Shown: piece after piece, positions 32,059 through 38,894 of the stretch
Layout of the letters: each line of letters starts with the position of its first letter
How positions within the stretch are numbered: position 1 is the stretch's first letter
Source: Clostridia bacterium
GTDB taxonomy: Bacteria > Bacillota > Clostridia > Oscillospirales > CAG-272
Assembly: GCA_017483305.1 (NCBI GenBank)
Contig: JAFULC010000021.1
Coordinates: 1-38,894 of the forward strand
Length of the DNA stretch: 38,894 nucleotides
Direction of reading: 5' to 3'
Translations under genes and position numbers: made by a program
Notes under the pieces: model-generated
The model's database searches: none
What the model saw: the letters and a program-made list of their open reading frames with translations, nothing else
Told to the model about the DNA's origin: nothing

Positions 32059-32496
32059 ATGTTGAACACACCTTTTGGAACTATTAAGATTTGTGTAGAC
32101 GGAGTTTGTACGGATTACGAGGCTGTGGCAATTAATTTTACACGCCCGCCATGTGATAAAAAACCGATAGCCGCATGCTACCGTATAGAAATACCTGCAA
32201 AAAATTGCGACTCGATTGCCTGCAAATTGGAGCCCGTGGACATCGATATTATCAACACGGGAGATTCGGGCGAAAGCTATTTGAATGCTCAATTTATAAA
32301 GGATAAATGCATTTTGACTATTGGAATGGAGGACGACAATCCCGCCTTTGAGTCACTTTGCTTGCCGTTTGGGTTGCAGTATAATTTAATTTGCCCGATT
32401 GACAAGGTAGTTTTCGGCATTGCTTGGGCAACCGATTATGAATGTGATGGCGACGTTCGCACTTGGTTTGCCGCAGACCCGACGATTTCATCATAA
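32059..32496 (+). CDS. Unrecognised small soluble protein
   Basis: The protein has 145 residues. The ATG at 32059 follows GGGAGG at a normal distance. It lacks membrane segments and is unusually rich in Cys (CVDGVC, CDKK, ACYR, NCDSIACK, KCIL, LCLPFG, LICP, YEC). The sequence reads like a small beta-sandwich or jelly roll: repeated short strands with Asp/Asn turns. I find no family. Codon use is plainer and richer in A/T than the neighbours, perhaps indicating a recently acquired gene. It follows alaX after 34 bases and could be cotranscribed. Confidence 0.55.
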   Translation: MLNTPFGTIKICVDGVCTDYEAVAINFTRPPCDKKPIAACYRIEIPAKNCDSIACKLEPVDIDIINTGDSGESYLNAQFIKDKCILTIGMEDDNPAFESLCLPFGLQYNLICPIDKVVFGIAWATDYECDGDVRTWFAADPTISS

Positions 32497-32500
32497 AAAC

Positions 32501-32526
32501 ACCCCCGACAGAGCTTCTGTCGGGGT
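32501..32526 (+). terminator. Hairpin after the 32059 gene
   Basis: ACCCCCGACAGA pairs with TCTGTCGGGGT around a three-base loop, with a weakly T-rich end. It overlaps almost directly the stop codon of the preceding gene. Confidence 0.6.
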
Positions 32527-32562
32527 ATCCTTTCATTTGTGGAAGTTTTTGCCGGAGGGGAG

Positions 32563-32608
32563 TGCAGAGGGGAACCTGCTTTTTTCAAAAAGCGGGTTCC
32601 CCTCTGCA
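32563..32608. terminator. Very long bidirectional hairpin
   Basis: Two 22-base arms, beginning TGCAGAGGGGAACC, pair fully except for one G-T wobble, with only two unpaired bases between them. Runs of T and A near the tip come from the arm ends. It lies between the convergent 32059 gene and potD. The stem is longer than most terminators in the window. Confidence 0.75.
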
Positions 32609-32615
32609 TTTATTC

Positions 32616-33878
32616 TTAATAACTGTTTCTCTTACGCTTTCTGATGCCGAAGAAGGTGACGAAGCCGACGAGCGAGCCGACGATCGCTATACAGATGATA
32701 TAGATCGTGGGGCTTACGTCGATATCCGATTTCAGCTCCTCCCAGAGTTCATTGATAAGGGCGAGCTTTTCGGGAGTGAGGTTTTCGTAATAGGTTGCTT
32801 CAACGCGGTCAAGGGCGTACATTTTTTCAAAGGCGTCGTCCTTGATCTCGTTCATATAGTCACGGTACTCTTCGCTCTCAACGACCTTTGCGTTGGGAGA
32901 GGCGTAATAGGTGTATTCGGCGTTCGCTATTGCGGGAGCGCCGTATTTTTCGTCTACGCTGAGCATAAAGTTGATGTATCGCTCTGCCACCGTTTTATTT
33001 GTCGATGTCTTGGGGATACACATAGCGTCGACGTAGAGGTTCGTACCCTCGGAGGGGTAGAAGAAGTCGAGGCTCTCGTTGTTTTCGTACATAGTCAGGA
33101 AGTCGCCTGCATAGTATGCCGCGATCGCAGCACTTCCGCCCTCCATCTTATTGAAGATCTCGTCCATGACATAGCCCTGAACGATATTCTTTTGCGCTTT
33201 GAGCTCCTCGAGCGCGCGTCTCCACTCGGCTTCGTTGTCGGTGTTGACGTCGATTCCAAGCTTATACTGCGCGGTGCCGAGTGCGTCGCGGGAGTTGTTG
33301 AATTGCAGGATGTTGCCCTTGTACTTTTCGTTCCACATAATATCCCACGAGCCGATGTCCTCCTCGTCTACCATCTCGGTATTATAGATGATGCCGATCA
33401 TTCCGTAGAAATAGGGGACGGAGTATACGCTGCCCTCGTCGTAGTAGTCGTATTTTGCGTTCTCGCCGAAGAATTCGGAGTCGAGATTTTCCTTTGCCAA
33501 GGGGATGTTATCGTAGTTGAGCGGAGCGAGCTTGTCCTCCTTGATGAGTCGCTCGATCATATAGTCCGAGGGGACTATGACGTCGTAGCTGACCGCGCCG
33601 CCCGAGAGCTTGGCGTACATATCCTCGTTGGAGGAGTAGGTCGAATAGCTGACCTTAACTCTTTCGCCGAAGGTGTCGAAGTACCATTTTTCAAACTGCT
33701 CGTTGGAGTCTACCGAATCCTCGCTTCCGTCGGAGATATATTCTCCCCAGTTGTAGACGTAGAGCGTAGTCACGTTGCCGCTATCACCCGAGCTATCGCA
33801 ACAGATGAGGCAACAGCAGGATGCGGCAAGGAGGGAAAGGAGGAGCAGAGCGGAGATGATCTTTTTGATATTTTTCAT
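32616..33878 (-). CDS. potD: Polyamine-binding lipoprotein PotD with extra C-terminal helix
   Basis: The protein has 420 residues. The signal peptide ends in a Cys-rich lipobox region (AASCCCLICCDSSGD), leaving several candidate lipidated cysteines. The mature protein starts TLYVYNWGEYIS, the PotD/PotF signature, with SYDVIVPSDYMIERL, PYFYGMIGIIYN and CIPKTSTNK as ligand-site blocks. Unusually, a membrane helix (about 390-410, TIYIICIAIVGSLVGFVTFF) and basic tail IRKRKRNSY follow the binding domain. It captures spermidine or putrescine outside the cell for PotABC. Last gene of the operon; its ATG abuts the potC stop with no gap. Confidence 0.92.
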   Translation of the reverse strand: MKNIKKIISALLLLSLLAASCCCLICCDSSGDSGNVTTLYVYNWGEYISDGSEDSVDSNEQFEKWYFDTFGERVKVSYSTYSSNEDMYAKLSGGAVSYDVIVPSDYMIERLIKEDKLAPLNYDNIPLAKENLDSEFFGENAKYDYYDEGSVYSVPYFYGMIGIIYNTEMVDEEDIGSWDIMWNEKYKGNILQFNNSRDALGTAQYKLGIDVNTDNEAEWRRALEELKAQKNIVQGYVMDEIFNKMEGGSAAIAAYYAGDFLTMYENNESLDFFYPSEGTNLYVDAMCIPKTSTNKTVAERYINFMLSVDEKYGAPAIANAEYTYYASPNAKVVESEEYRDYMNEIKDDAFEKMYALDRVEATYYENLTPEKLALINELWEELKSDIDVSPTIYIICIAIVGSLVGFVTFFGIRKRKRNSY

Positions 33879-34688
33879 TTACGCCACCCCTTTTCTCTTT
33901 TTCTTCTTGTTGACCGAGCCCGTAAAGTTGACTGCGAGCAGGATCGCAAGAATGATCGCTACGATAAGGGCGCAGAGCGCGTACATACTGAACTTGACGT
34001 TGTGTACGGTCTGGTTATAAACGTAGAGGGGAAGTGTCTGGAAGTTCGGCGAGCTTACGAAATGGCTGATGACGAAGTCGTCGAGCGAGAGCGTGAAGCT
34101 CATCATAAGCGCCGATACGATGCCGGGCACTATTTCGGGGAGCTCAACCGAGAAGAATGCGCGGGAGGGAGTGCATCCCAGATCCTGAGCAGCCTCGGAG
34201 AGCGATTTATCGAGCTGGTTGAATCTCGGCATGATTGAGAGCAGAGCATAGGGCAGGTTGAAGGTCGTGTGCGCTATGAGCATTGTTCCGAAGCCGAAGA
34301 ATTGCTTTGCGCCAATGAAATTGGCTACCGCCACGAAGAGCAGCATCATGGATACGCCCGTGACGATATCGGGGTTCATCATAGGTATGTTGGTGATTGA
34401 TTTCACCGCGCCCTTGACATATCTGTTTCTCATGTGGTGAAGTCCAAGCGCGGCAAAGGTTGCTATGCTTGTTGCTATCACCGAGGAGCTGACCGCGAGG
34501 ATGAGGGAGTTCTTCAGTGCGGTCAAAGCCTCTTCGTCGCGGAAGAGCTCGCCGTACCATTTTAGAGATATGCCCGTGAATTCGCTGAGCGAGCCGCCGT
34601 CGTTAAACGAGAAGACGATGAGCACCACGATTGGCGCATAGAGCAGGGCGAATATAATGAACATATAGAATTTGGACAGAAATTTCAT
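33879..34688 (-). CDS. potC: Spermidine/putrescine ABC permease PotC
   Basis: The protein has 269 residues and about six membrane helices, with the permease EAA loop SLSEAAQDLGCTPSRAFFSVELPEIVPG. It matches PotC in length and in the end SLDDFVISHFVSSPNFQTLPLYVY. The ATG at 34688 shares its A with the potB stop TAA (TAATG) and has GGAGG about 11 bases upstream; an earlier in-frame start at 34736 would overlap potB more. With PotB it forms the membrane channel. Confidence 0.93.
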   Translation of the reverse strand: MKFLSKFYMFIIFALLYAPIVVLIVFSFNDGGSLSEFTGISLKWYGELFRDEEALTALKNSLILAVSSSVIATSIATFAALGLHHMRNRYVKGAVKSITNIPMMNPDIVTGVSMMLLFVAVANFIGAKQFFGFGTMLIAHTTFNLPYALLSIMPRFNQLDKSLSEAAQDLGCTPSRAFFSVELPEIVPGIVSALMMSFTLSLDDFVISHFVSSPNFQTLPLYVYNQTVHNVKFSMYALCALIVAIILAILLAVNFTGSVNKKKKRKGVA

Positions 34689-35509
34689 TATATGATCACA
34701 CCTCCTTCGTCGTCGGAGAACTTGTTCATGATCCATACCGAAATGAGAATGAGTATCATCATAACGAGGGAAATGACCGCGCCGACGTTATAGGTGCTGG
34801 TGTTCTGGAAAAGTCGCTCGATAGTGTCGCCGATCAGGTCGATCTTACCTGCACCGAGCTTCTGAGAGATGTAGAAGGTGCTGATAGAGGGAACAAAGAC
34901 CATAGTCACGCCCGAGACGATACCCGATGCGGTGAGGGGAAGGACGACCTTTGTCATAGTCTGGATATTGTTACAGCCGAGGTCGTGCGCCGCCTCGATA
35001 TAGCGGTTGTCGAGCTTTGTGATCGACGTGAAGATCGGCAGCACCATATAGGGCAGGAAGTCGTAGACCATACCGAGAATAACGCCGAAGTCCGAGCCGA
35101 CGATGTGGAGTTTGTCCAGTCCAATGCTCTCAAGGAAGGAGTTGAGCAATCCGCCGTTGTCGAGCAGAGCCATAAGCGCATAGGTGCGGATAAGCAGGTT
35201 ACACCACATAGGGAGCATTATAAGCACCATAAGCAGCTTCTGCGTTTTCGGCTTGCTTCTCGCCATAAAGTACGCGAGGGGGTAGCCGATAAGCAGGCAG
35301 ACTACGGTTGCTATCAATGCAAACGCGATCGACAGGACGAACACGTTGCCGTACTGCGAGAGCGTTGAGATGTTTGAAAGGGAAAAATGTCCGTCTGCAT
35401 CGGTAAACGCGAAGTAGAGGACGAACAGCATCGGCGCCACGATGAATAAAACCATCCAGACAATGTGGGGAGCCGCCGCCATTTTCTGAAAGAGCGAGCC
35501 TTTTTTCAT
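34688..35509 (-). CDS. potB: Spermidine/putrescine ABC permease PotB
   Basis: The protein has 273 residues and about six helices. The EAA loop is [27 protein letters not shown], and the N-terminal half includes the PotB-like [35 protein letters not shown]. The ATG overlaps the potA stop by four bases (ATGA). Partner of PotC. Confidence 0.94.
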   Translation of the reverse strand: MKKGSLFQKMAAAPHIVWMVLFIVAPMLFVLYFAFTDADGHFSLSNISTLSQYGNVFVLSIAFALIATVVCLLIGYPLAYFMARSKPKTQKLLMVLIMLPMWCNLLIRTYALMALLDNGGLLNSFLESIGLDKLHIVGSDFGVILGMVYDFLPYMVLPIFTSITKLDNRYIEAAHDLGCNNIQTMTKVVLPLTASGIVSGVTMVFVPSISTFYISQKLGAGKIDLIGDTIERLFQNTSTYNVGAVISLVMMILILISVWIMNKFSDDEGGVII

Positions 35510-36639
35510 TCCTCTCCCTCCTCTTCGGGCTCGGTGGGATCGGCAAGCTGGTCAAGCTCGTCCGAGAATGAGGAATAGTCGCCGAACATACCCGAGAATT
35601 CGGACTTGTTCATAATATGTATTGCTTCGGGCTCAATGAAAAGACCGATATGCTCGCCTTCGGCGACGAAATCGGTGGTCTGTATCATCCACTTGAAGCC
35701 GTTGATGTCAACGATGATCTCCCAGTGAACGCCCTTGAAGGTGACCGAGGTAACAGTGCCCTGAAGCATACCCTTGTCGGATGAAACTACGTCAACGTCC
35801 TCGGGGCGTACTACTACGTCGACCTTCTGATTCTTTTCAAATCCGGCGTCGACACACTCGAAGGTGTGTCCCGAGAAGCGAACCTTATAGTCCTCAAGCA
35901 TAATGCCGTCGACGATGTTACTCTCGCCGATGAAGTCTGCTACAAAGGCATTTTCGGGCTCGTTGTATATATCAGTGGGGGAGCCTATCTGCTGTATCTG
36001 TCCGTTTGCCATAACGACTACGGTGTCTGACATGGAGAGCGCCTCCTCCTGATCGTGAGTGACGTATATAAATGTGATACCCGTTGCCTTCTGGATCTTT
36101 TTAAGCTCGTTCTGCATATCCTTGCGGAGCTTGAGGTCGAGCGCACCGAGTGGCTCGTCGAGAAGCAGCACCTCGGGCTCATTGATAAGAGCTCTCGCGA
36201 TCGCAACTCTCTGCTGCTGACCGCCCGAAAGGGTGCTTACGCGACGGCGCTCAAAGCCCTTGAGGTTGACGAGGGATAGCATTTCCTTGACCTTTGTGCG
36301 AATCGTTTCCTCGGGCGTCTTTTTAAGACGCAGACCGAAGGCTACGTTTTCAAACACGTTCAGGTGAGGGAAGAGTGCGTATTTCTGAAAGACCGTATTT
36401 ACGGGTCTTTGATGAGGGGGGACGTTTTTGACGCTTTTGCCGTCGAATTTTACGTCGCCCGTATCTGCGGTCTCAAAGCCGCCGATTATACGAAGGGTCG
36501 TGGTCTTGCCGCAGCCCGAGGGGCCGAGCAGAGTCACGAATTCTTTGTCGTGGATCTTGAGGTTGATGTGATCGAGAACGATCTCGCCATCAAAGGATTT
36601 TGACACATCAGTCAGGTCGATGATTACTTCTTTTTCCAT
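35506..36639 (-). CDS. potA: Spermidine/putrescine ABC transporter ATPase PotA
   Basis: The protein has 377 residues. Walker [12 protein letters not shown]-loop QKYALF, signature LSGGQQQR, Walker B LLLDEP and switch THDQEE are all present. The C-terminal third contains the TOBE-like regulatory beta domain (about 240-350, [26 protein letters not shown]) typical of PotA. An acidic tail ends the protein ([10 protein letters not shown]). First gene of the potABCD operon. The Shine-Dalgarno AAGGAG is 12 bases from its ATG, longer than usual, because a second ATG lies between them. Confidence 0.94.
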   Translation of the reverse strand: MEKEVIIDLTDVSKSFDGEIVLDHINLKIHDKEFVTLLGPSGCGKTTTLRIIGGFETADTGDVKFDGKSVKNVPPHQRPVNTVFQKYALFPHLNVFENVAFGLRLKKTPEETIRTKVKEMLSLVNLKGFERRRVSTLSGGQQQRVAIARALINEPEVLLLDEPLGALDLKLRKDMQNELKKIQKATGITFIYVTHDQEEALSMSDTVVVMANGQIQQIGSPTDIYNEPENAFVADFIGESNIVDGIMLEDYKVRFSGHTFECVDAGFEKNQKVDVVVRPEDVDVVSSDKGMLQGTVTSVTFKGVHWEIIVDINGFKWMIQTTDFVAEGEHIGLFIEPEAIHIMNKSEFSGMFGDYSSFSDELDQLADPTEPEEEGEE

Positions 36640-36646
36640 TACACAT
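36608..36646 (-). CDS. Possible 12-codon upstream ORF overlapping potA
   Basis: An ATG at 36646 is five bases from the Shine-Dalgarno AAGGAG (36657-36652), an ideal distance, whereas the potA ATG is 12 bases from it. This frame encodes [12 protein letters not shown] and stops at 36608, within potA in another frame. It could influence potA translation by re-initiation. No conservation was tested, so it may be coincidence. Confidence 0.3.
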   Translation of the reverse strand: MCNGKRSNHRPD

Positions 36647-36815
36647 AAAAACTCCTTTTAAAATCTGAGATTAGCGTTCCCCTGGGGTCAGGGTCTCGCC
36701 GAAATTTTTGATGCGTTTTCCGACAATGTGTGGCGCGCAGGTCTTGCCTTGCCGTTTCCGTCTTGAACGACAGCTACCGTCCTTGACTTTATAAGGACAG
36801 TAATTAACAGCATAC
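36640..36815 (-). promoter_or_regulatory. Long leader of the potABCD operon
   Basis: The transcript would carry about 170 bases before potA. It holds the hairpin GTCCTT/AAGGAC near the 5' end, and further down GCG-AGA-CCCTG-ACCC-CAGGG-GAA-CGC, a hairpin whose AGA/GAA internal loop could form tandem sheared G-A pairs, then AATC-TCA-GATT with a short T-run. No known riboswitch was recognised. It is an RNA-control candidate. Confidence 0.35.
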
Positions 36816-36844
36816 ATTGTATCATAAATTTACACTAATTGCAA
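36816..36844 (-). promoter_or_regulatory. Promoter of the potABCD operon
   Basis: On the minus strand, TTGCAA (36844-36839), a 17-base spacer and TACAAT (36821-36816). No other promoter is visible in the 400-base gap. Confidence 0.65.
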
Positions 36845-36912
36845 TAGGTTTTAAGAAATTTCCCCAAAAATCACGATTTTTTGTGAAAAACCCAAAAAAA
36901 TCGGCATCGGCT

Positions 36913-36958
36913 TGCGAGTTTTGGAGATTATTTTGAGAAAATCTCCAAAATTCTCGCA
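36913..36958 (-). terminator. Hairpin between cysteine desulfurase and pot operon
   Basis: TGCGAGTTTTGGAGATT (36913-36929) pairs with its complement at 36940-36958 apart from a two-base bulge. On the minus strand a T-rich run follows (36892-36902), so it could end the cysteine desulfurase transcript. The rest of the 36845-37047 gap is A/T-rich with further short TCTCGC/GCGAGA repeats and no gene. Confidence 0.55.
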
Positions 36959-37047
36959 AAATCTCGTTTATTCTCGCGAATTTGCAAAAAATCTCCATCT
37001 GAAAAGTGCATATTGCGTGAATATTCATTTTTACATTCATACGTCGG

Positions 37048-38211
37048 TCACGCGCGGTAGCGATCGGCTATATTACGGATCGAGGTGCAGAGGCTATCGA
37101 CCTCCCCTTCGGTGTTGAATATGCCGAATCCGATGCGGACCGCGCCGCCGTCGGCAGTGCCGAGCGCGTTGTGGGCGAGGGGGGAGCAATGGTAGCCTGT
37201 GCGCAGGCAAAAGCCTCGGTCGGAGAGTAATGCGCCAAGGTTGTCGGCAGGGAGGTCGTTTATATTGAAAAGCAGGACGCTACCCTCGGTGTCGTCGTAG
37301 ATAGTCACGTTTTCGATGGAGGAGAGCTGATCATAGGTTCTTCGCCAGAGCTTGCGCTCGTGGCTTGCGATCGTGTCGAGACCGAAGCTATTGAGAAACT
37401 CTATTCCCGAAACAAGTCCCGCAATGGCAGGTGTACAGAGCGTGCCGCTCTCGTATCTCTCGGGGCTTTCGTTGCCCATTGAGAGCTCGAGCGAGTTGAC
37501 TCCGTTTCCGCCCTCGGTGAGAGTTGCGAGCTTTTGAAGCCCCTTTCGCATTATCATTATGCCGCAGCCCTGCGGAGAGTAAAGACCTTTGTGCGCGGGG
37601 AGACAGAGGATGTCGATGCAGTCCTTTTCCATATTGATCGGCAAATGACCTGCGGATTGGGCGGCGTCAACGCAGAAAAGTATGCCGTGACGGCGGCATA
37701 GCTGCCCGATCTCGCGAATCGGGAGGGAATAGGAGCAGATATTTGAGGAGTGGATGCAGGTCAGCATTTTCGTGTCCTTGCGGAGCTTGGAGATCACGTC
37801 TGCGAGGATATCCTTTGCAGTCAGGGGCTTGGATCTGTCATAAGCCTTGAAGATATCGTAGCGCAGGACGTTGTCTCTTGCCATTCTTGCCGCAGGGCGA
37901 AGGGTGGAATTGTGCTCCATATTGCTGATGAGCATGTGTCCGCCGCCGCTCATCACTCCCTTTATCGCCATATTGAGCGCGTAGGTGGTGTTGAGCGTAA
38001 AGACGACGTTTTCGGGAGTGCTGCCGAAGAAATCGGCGAGGGCTACTCGCGCTTCAAAGACCTTTTCGGCGCTCATCATTGCGATCGGGTGAGAGCCGCG
38101 CCCCGCGTTGCCGCAGTAATCGCTCATACATTCATAGGCGGCGTTAAGCACGCTCTGAGGTTTGGGAAACGTAGTGGCGGCGTTGTCAAAATATATGATG
38201 TTTTGTTGCAT
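37048..38211 (-). CDS. Cysteine desulfurase / class V aminotransferase (SufS-like)
   Basis: The protein has 387 residues. It opens with YFDNAATTFPKP, the class V signature. The pyridoxal-phosphate Lys lies in PAHKGLYSPQGCG (about 209-221), the His for cofactor stacking in NMEHNS, and the persulfide Cys in RTGYHCSPLAHNALG near 343. It would take sulfur from cysteine (or selenium from selenocysteine) to a carrier, giving alanine. It follows the DUF3343 gene on the same strand, a partnership common in Clostridia. GGAG precedes the ATG. Confidence 0.9.
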   Translation of the reverse strand: MQQNIIYFDNAATTFPKPQSVLNAAYECMSDYCGNAGRGSHPIAMMSAEKVFEARVALADFFGSTPENVVFTLNTTYALNMAIKGVMSGGGHMLISNMEHNSTLRPAARMARDNVLRYDIFKAYDRSKPLTAKDILADVISKLRKDTKMLTCIHSSNICSYSLPIREIGQLCRRHGILFCVDAAQSAGHLPINMEKDCIDILCLPAHKGLYSPQGCGIMIMRKGLQKLATLTEGGNGVNSLELSMGNESPERYESGTLCTPAIAGLVSGIEFLNSFGLDTIASHERKLWRRTYDQLSSIENVTIYDDTEGSVLLFNINDLPADNLGALLSDRGFCLRTGYHCSPLAHNALGTADGGAVRIGFGIFNTEGEVDSLCTSIRNIADRYRA

Positions 38212-38241
38212 TTGTGGATCTCCTCTCGTGATGTATATTGT

Positions 38242-38276
38242 AAAAAACGCCCCTCACCGATGCTTTGGGAGGGGCG
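38242..38276 (-). terminator. Terminator between DUF3343 and cysteine desulfurase genes
   Basis: On the minus strand, CGCCCCTC/GAGGGGCG (38276-38248) with a 13-base loop is followed by six T residues (38247-38242). It lies only five bases after the DUF3343 stop and 30 bases before the cysteine desulfurase start. Confidence 0.82.
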
Positions 38277-38280
38277 GCGA

Positions 38281-38526
38281 TCATCGCAGATATTCTTTTA
38301 CGTCCACGCCTGCCGTTGAGAGTGTTGAGCGGACGCTGCCGAGGGAGGCGCAGTCAAATTCCACGCCGTATATGCAGCCCTTGCTTTTGCTTCCCACTCC
38401 GACCTTGACCACCTTGGCACGCAAGGCTGATTTGCCGAGCGCTCTTTGCGCGGTCATTGCAGACGTCATTGAACCCGTCACGGCGGTACATACCGCCTGC
38501 GGTCGGTATGATATATCGTTTCTCAT
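38281..38526 (-). CDS. DUF3343-like putative Se/S carrier protein
   Basis: The protein has 81 residues from the ATG at 38526, whose GGAG belongs to repeat copy C. It matches DUF3343 in length and pattern: TGSMTSAMTAQRALGKSALRAKVVKV, the GCIYGVEFD segment with a single conserved-looking Cys (KGC), and an alpha-helical end. DUF3343 is described as a putative selenium/sulfur carrier and is usually beside a cysteine desulfurase, as here. The Cys in KGC is the likely carrier residue. The assignment rests on resemblance and neighbour. Confidence 0.75.
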   Translation of the reverse strand: MRNDISYRPQAVCTAVTGSMTSAMTAQRALGKSALRAKVVKVGVGSKSKGCIYGVEFDCASLGSVRSTLSTAGVDVKEYLR

Positions 38527-38655
38527 TTTTATCTCCATTTCGCCGCCTGAGGCGGCACAAATAACAATCGATGAATTTTGCCGCAGAGGCAAAATTCGCG
38601 CGTGAAAAAGCAGATTTCATTATTAGAAGAAAGTGACTTTCACGCTAAGCTCCTT
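38527..38655 (-). repeat. Dispersed 5'-leader element, copy C (best preserved)
   Basis: In the minus sense: AAGGAGC, GCGTGAAAGT (38645-38636), about 30 variable bases, TTTTTCACGCGC, the hairpin GAATTTTGCC/GGCAAAATTC (38597-38573, loop of five), the linker ATCGATTGTTATTTGT, the hairpin GCCGCC-TCA-GGCGGC (38556-38542) and GAAATGGAGATAAAA before the ATG at 38526. The first and last arms can also pair (GCGTGAAA with TTTCACGC). Confidence 0.85.
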
Positions 38656-38696
38656 GTTTCTGCCGTTTGGTTGTGAGGATTTTCGTCCTCGATAGC

Positions 38697-38725
38697 ATTA
38701 TATGCGTGGGGAAGAAATTTGACAG
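38697..38725 (-). promoter_or_regulatory. Promoter of the DUF3343 gene
   Basis: On the minus strand, CTGTCA (38725-38720), a 17-base spacer and consensus TATAAT (38702-38697). The leader of about 165 bases is mostly repeat copy C. Confidence 0.6.
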
Positions 38726-38770
38726 CTTTTGTCGGGGAAATGATAATTGAGGTCATTTTTTGCAAAGCAC

Positions 38771-38799
38771 TTGATTTTTTTGTTGAGATATAGTATAAT
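38771..38799 (+). promoter_or_regulatory. Promoter of the last gene
   Basis: TTGATT at 38771-38776, a 17-base spacer and consensus TATAAT at 38794-38799. The leader then carries a TTCGGC/GCCGAA hairpin (38824-38838) before AGGAGATTGTT. Confidence 0.75.
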
Positions 38800-38862
38800 T
38801 AAATAAATATACGCTAAATTTGATTCGGCACTGCCGAAAATCAATATAAGTAGGAGATTGTT

Positions 38863-38894
38863 ATGAGCAACGAGAGAGTTTCCAAGCACAATTA
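38863..38894 (+). CDS. Start of an unidentified gene (3' truncated)
   Basis: An ATG follows TAGGAG by eight bases, and a promoter lies 64 bases upstream. Only the first ten codons, MSNERVSKHN, are inside the window, so no function can be given. Confidence 0.6.
   Translation, partial: MSNERVSKHN

Noticed and set aside
32463-34238. A 591-codon open frame on the plus strand across potD and potC
   Set aside because: It is antisense to two confidently identified genes, has no family motifs, and arises from codon bias that leaves the opposite strand open.
38824-38862. A copy of the leader element before the last gene
   Set aside because: It has a TTCGGC/GCCGAA hairpin and GGAGATTGTT like copy B, but none of the diagnostic core, so the likeness is probably general to leaders.

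Overview
The window looks like chromosome from an uncultured low-to-mid GC member of the Bacillota, class Clostridia, probably gut-associated. The grounds are the dgt-dnaG-rpoD(sigA) block, an HPr kinase gene, strong AGGAGG-type ribosome binding sites, sigma-A promoters with 17-base spacers, abundant lipoproteins and small single-pass membrane proteins, and an ACT-domain/UPF0210 gene pair. No phage, IS element or CRISPR array is visible. The assignment is by inference from gene content; no 16S or other taxonomic marker is present.

Layout. 1-1449 (+): end of a Thr/Glu-repeat surface protein, a SemiSWEET-like protein and a DUF4886 SGNH hydrolase. 1497-5822 (-): a translationally coupled operon for a lipoprotein-dependent ABC importer of the Fe3+/2-aminoethylphosphonate type, ending in a winged-helix/LicC-like nucleotidyltransferase fusion. 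5975-10359 (-): a cell-envelope cluster with an LTA-synthase-like sulfatase, a YidC-glycerophosphotransferase fusion and a small membrane protein. 10558-12006: an unrecognised protein, a tandemly duplicated structured repeat beside tRNA-Glu(CTC), and the tRNA. 12006-13594 (-): hprK coupled to a phosphopantetheinyl transferase. 13796-20026 (+): PrsA-like protein, membrane-anchored GHL-type protein, dgt, dnaG, rpoD. 20365-23122 (+): large orphan solute-binding lipoprotein and a HAD phosphatase. 23165-26167 (-): cytoplasmic glycoside hydrolase-like protein, ribbon-helix-helix protein, membrane protein. 26340-29073 (+): ACT/UPF0210 pair and two small membrane proteins. 29108-30583 (-): sialate O-acetylesterase-like enzyme. 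30867-32496 (+): AlaX-type tRNA editing protein and an orphan. 32616-36639 (-): potABCD polyamine importer behind a long leader. 37048-38526 (-): DUF3343 and cysteine desulfurase. 38863-end (+): start of an unidentified gene.

The most unusual signal is a dispersed structured element found five to six times in 39 kb (661-726, 8361-8535, 20301-20364, 25268-25330, 30790-30866, 38527-38655). It always lies in the sense orientation, directly before a start codon, and carries that gene's Shine-Dalgarno. Its core is a GAATTTTGCC/GGCAAAATTC hairpin, an ATCGATTnnTATTTGTG-like linker, a GC-rich CCGCC/GGCGG hairpin, then GAAATGGAGA and the ATG. The downstream genes are functionally unrelated, so it is either a mobile REP-like unit that donates a ribosome binding site or an undescribed leader RNA.

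Two systems may cooperate. The importer plus LicC-like enzyme could supply a CDP-activated phospho- or phosphono-headgroup, and the adjacent sulfatase/YidC-glycerophosphotransferase cluster could build the polyol-phosphate polymer that receives it. This link is inference from adjacency only.
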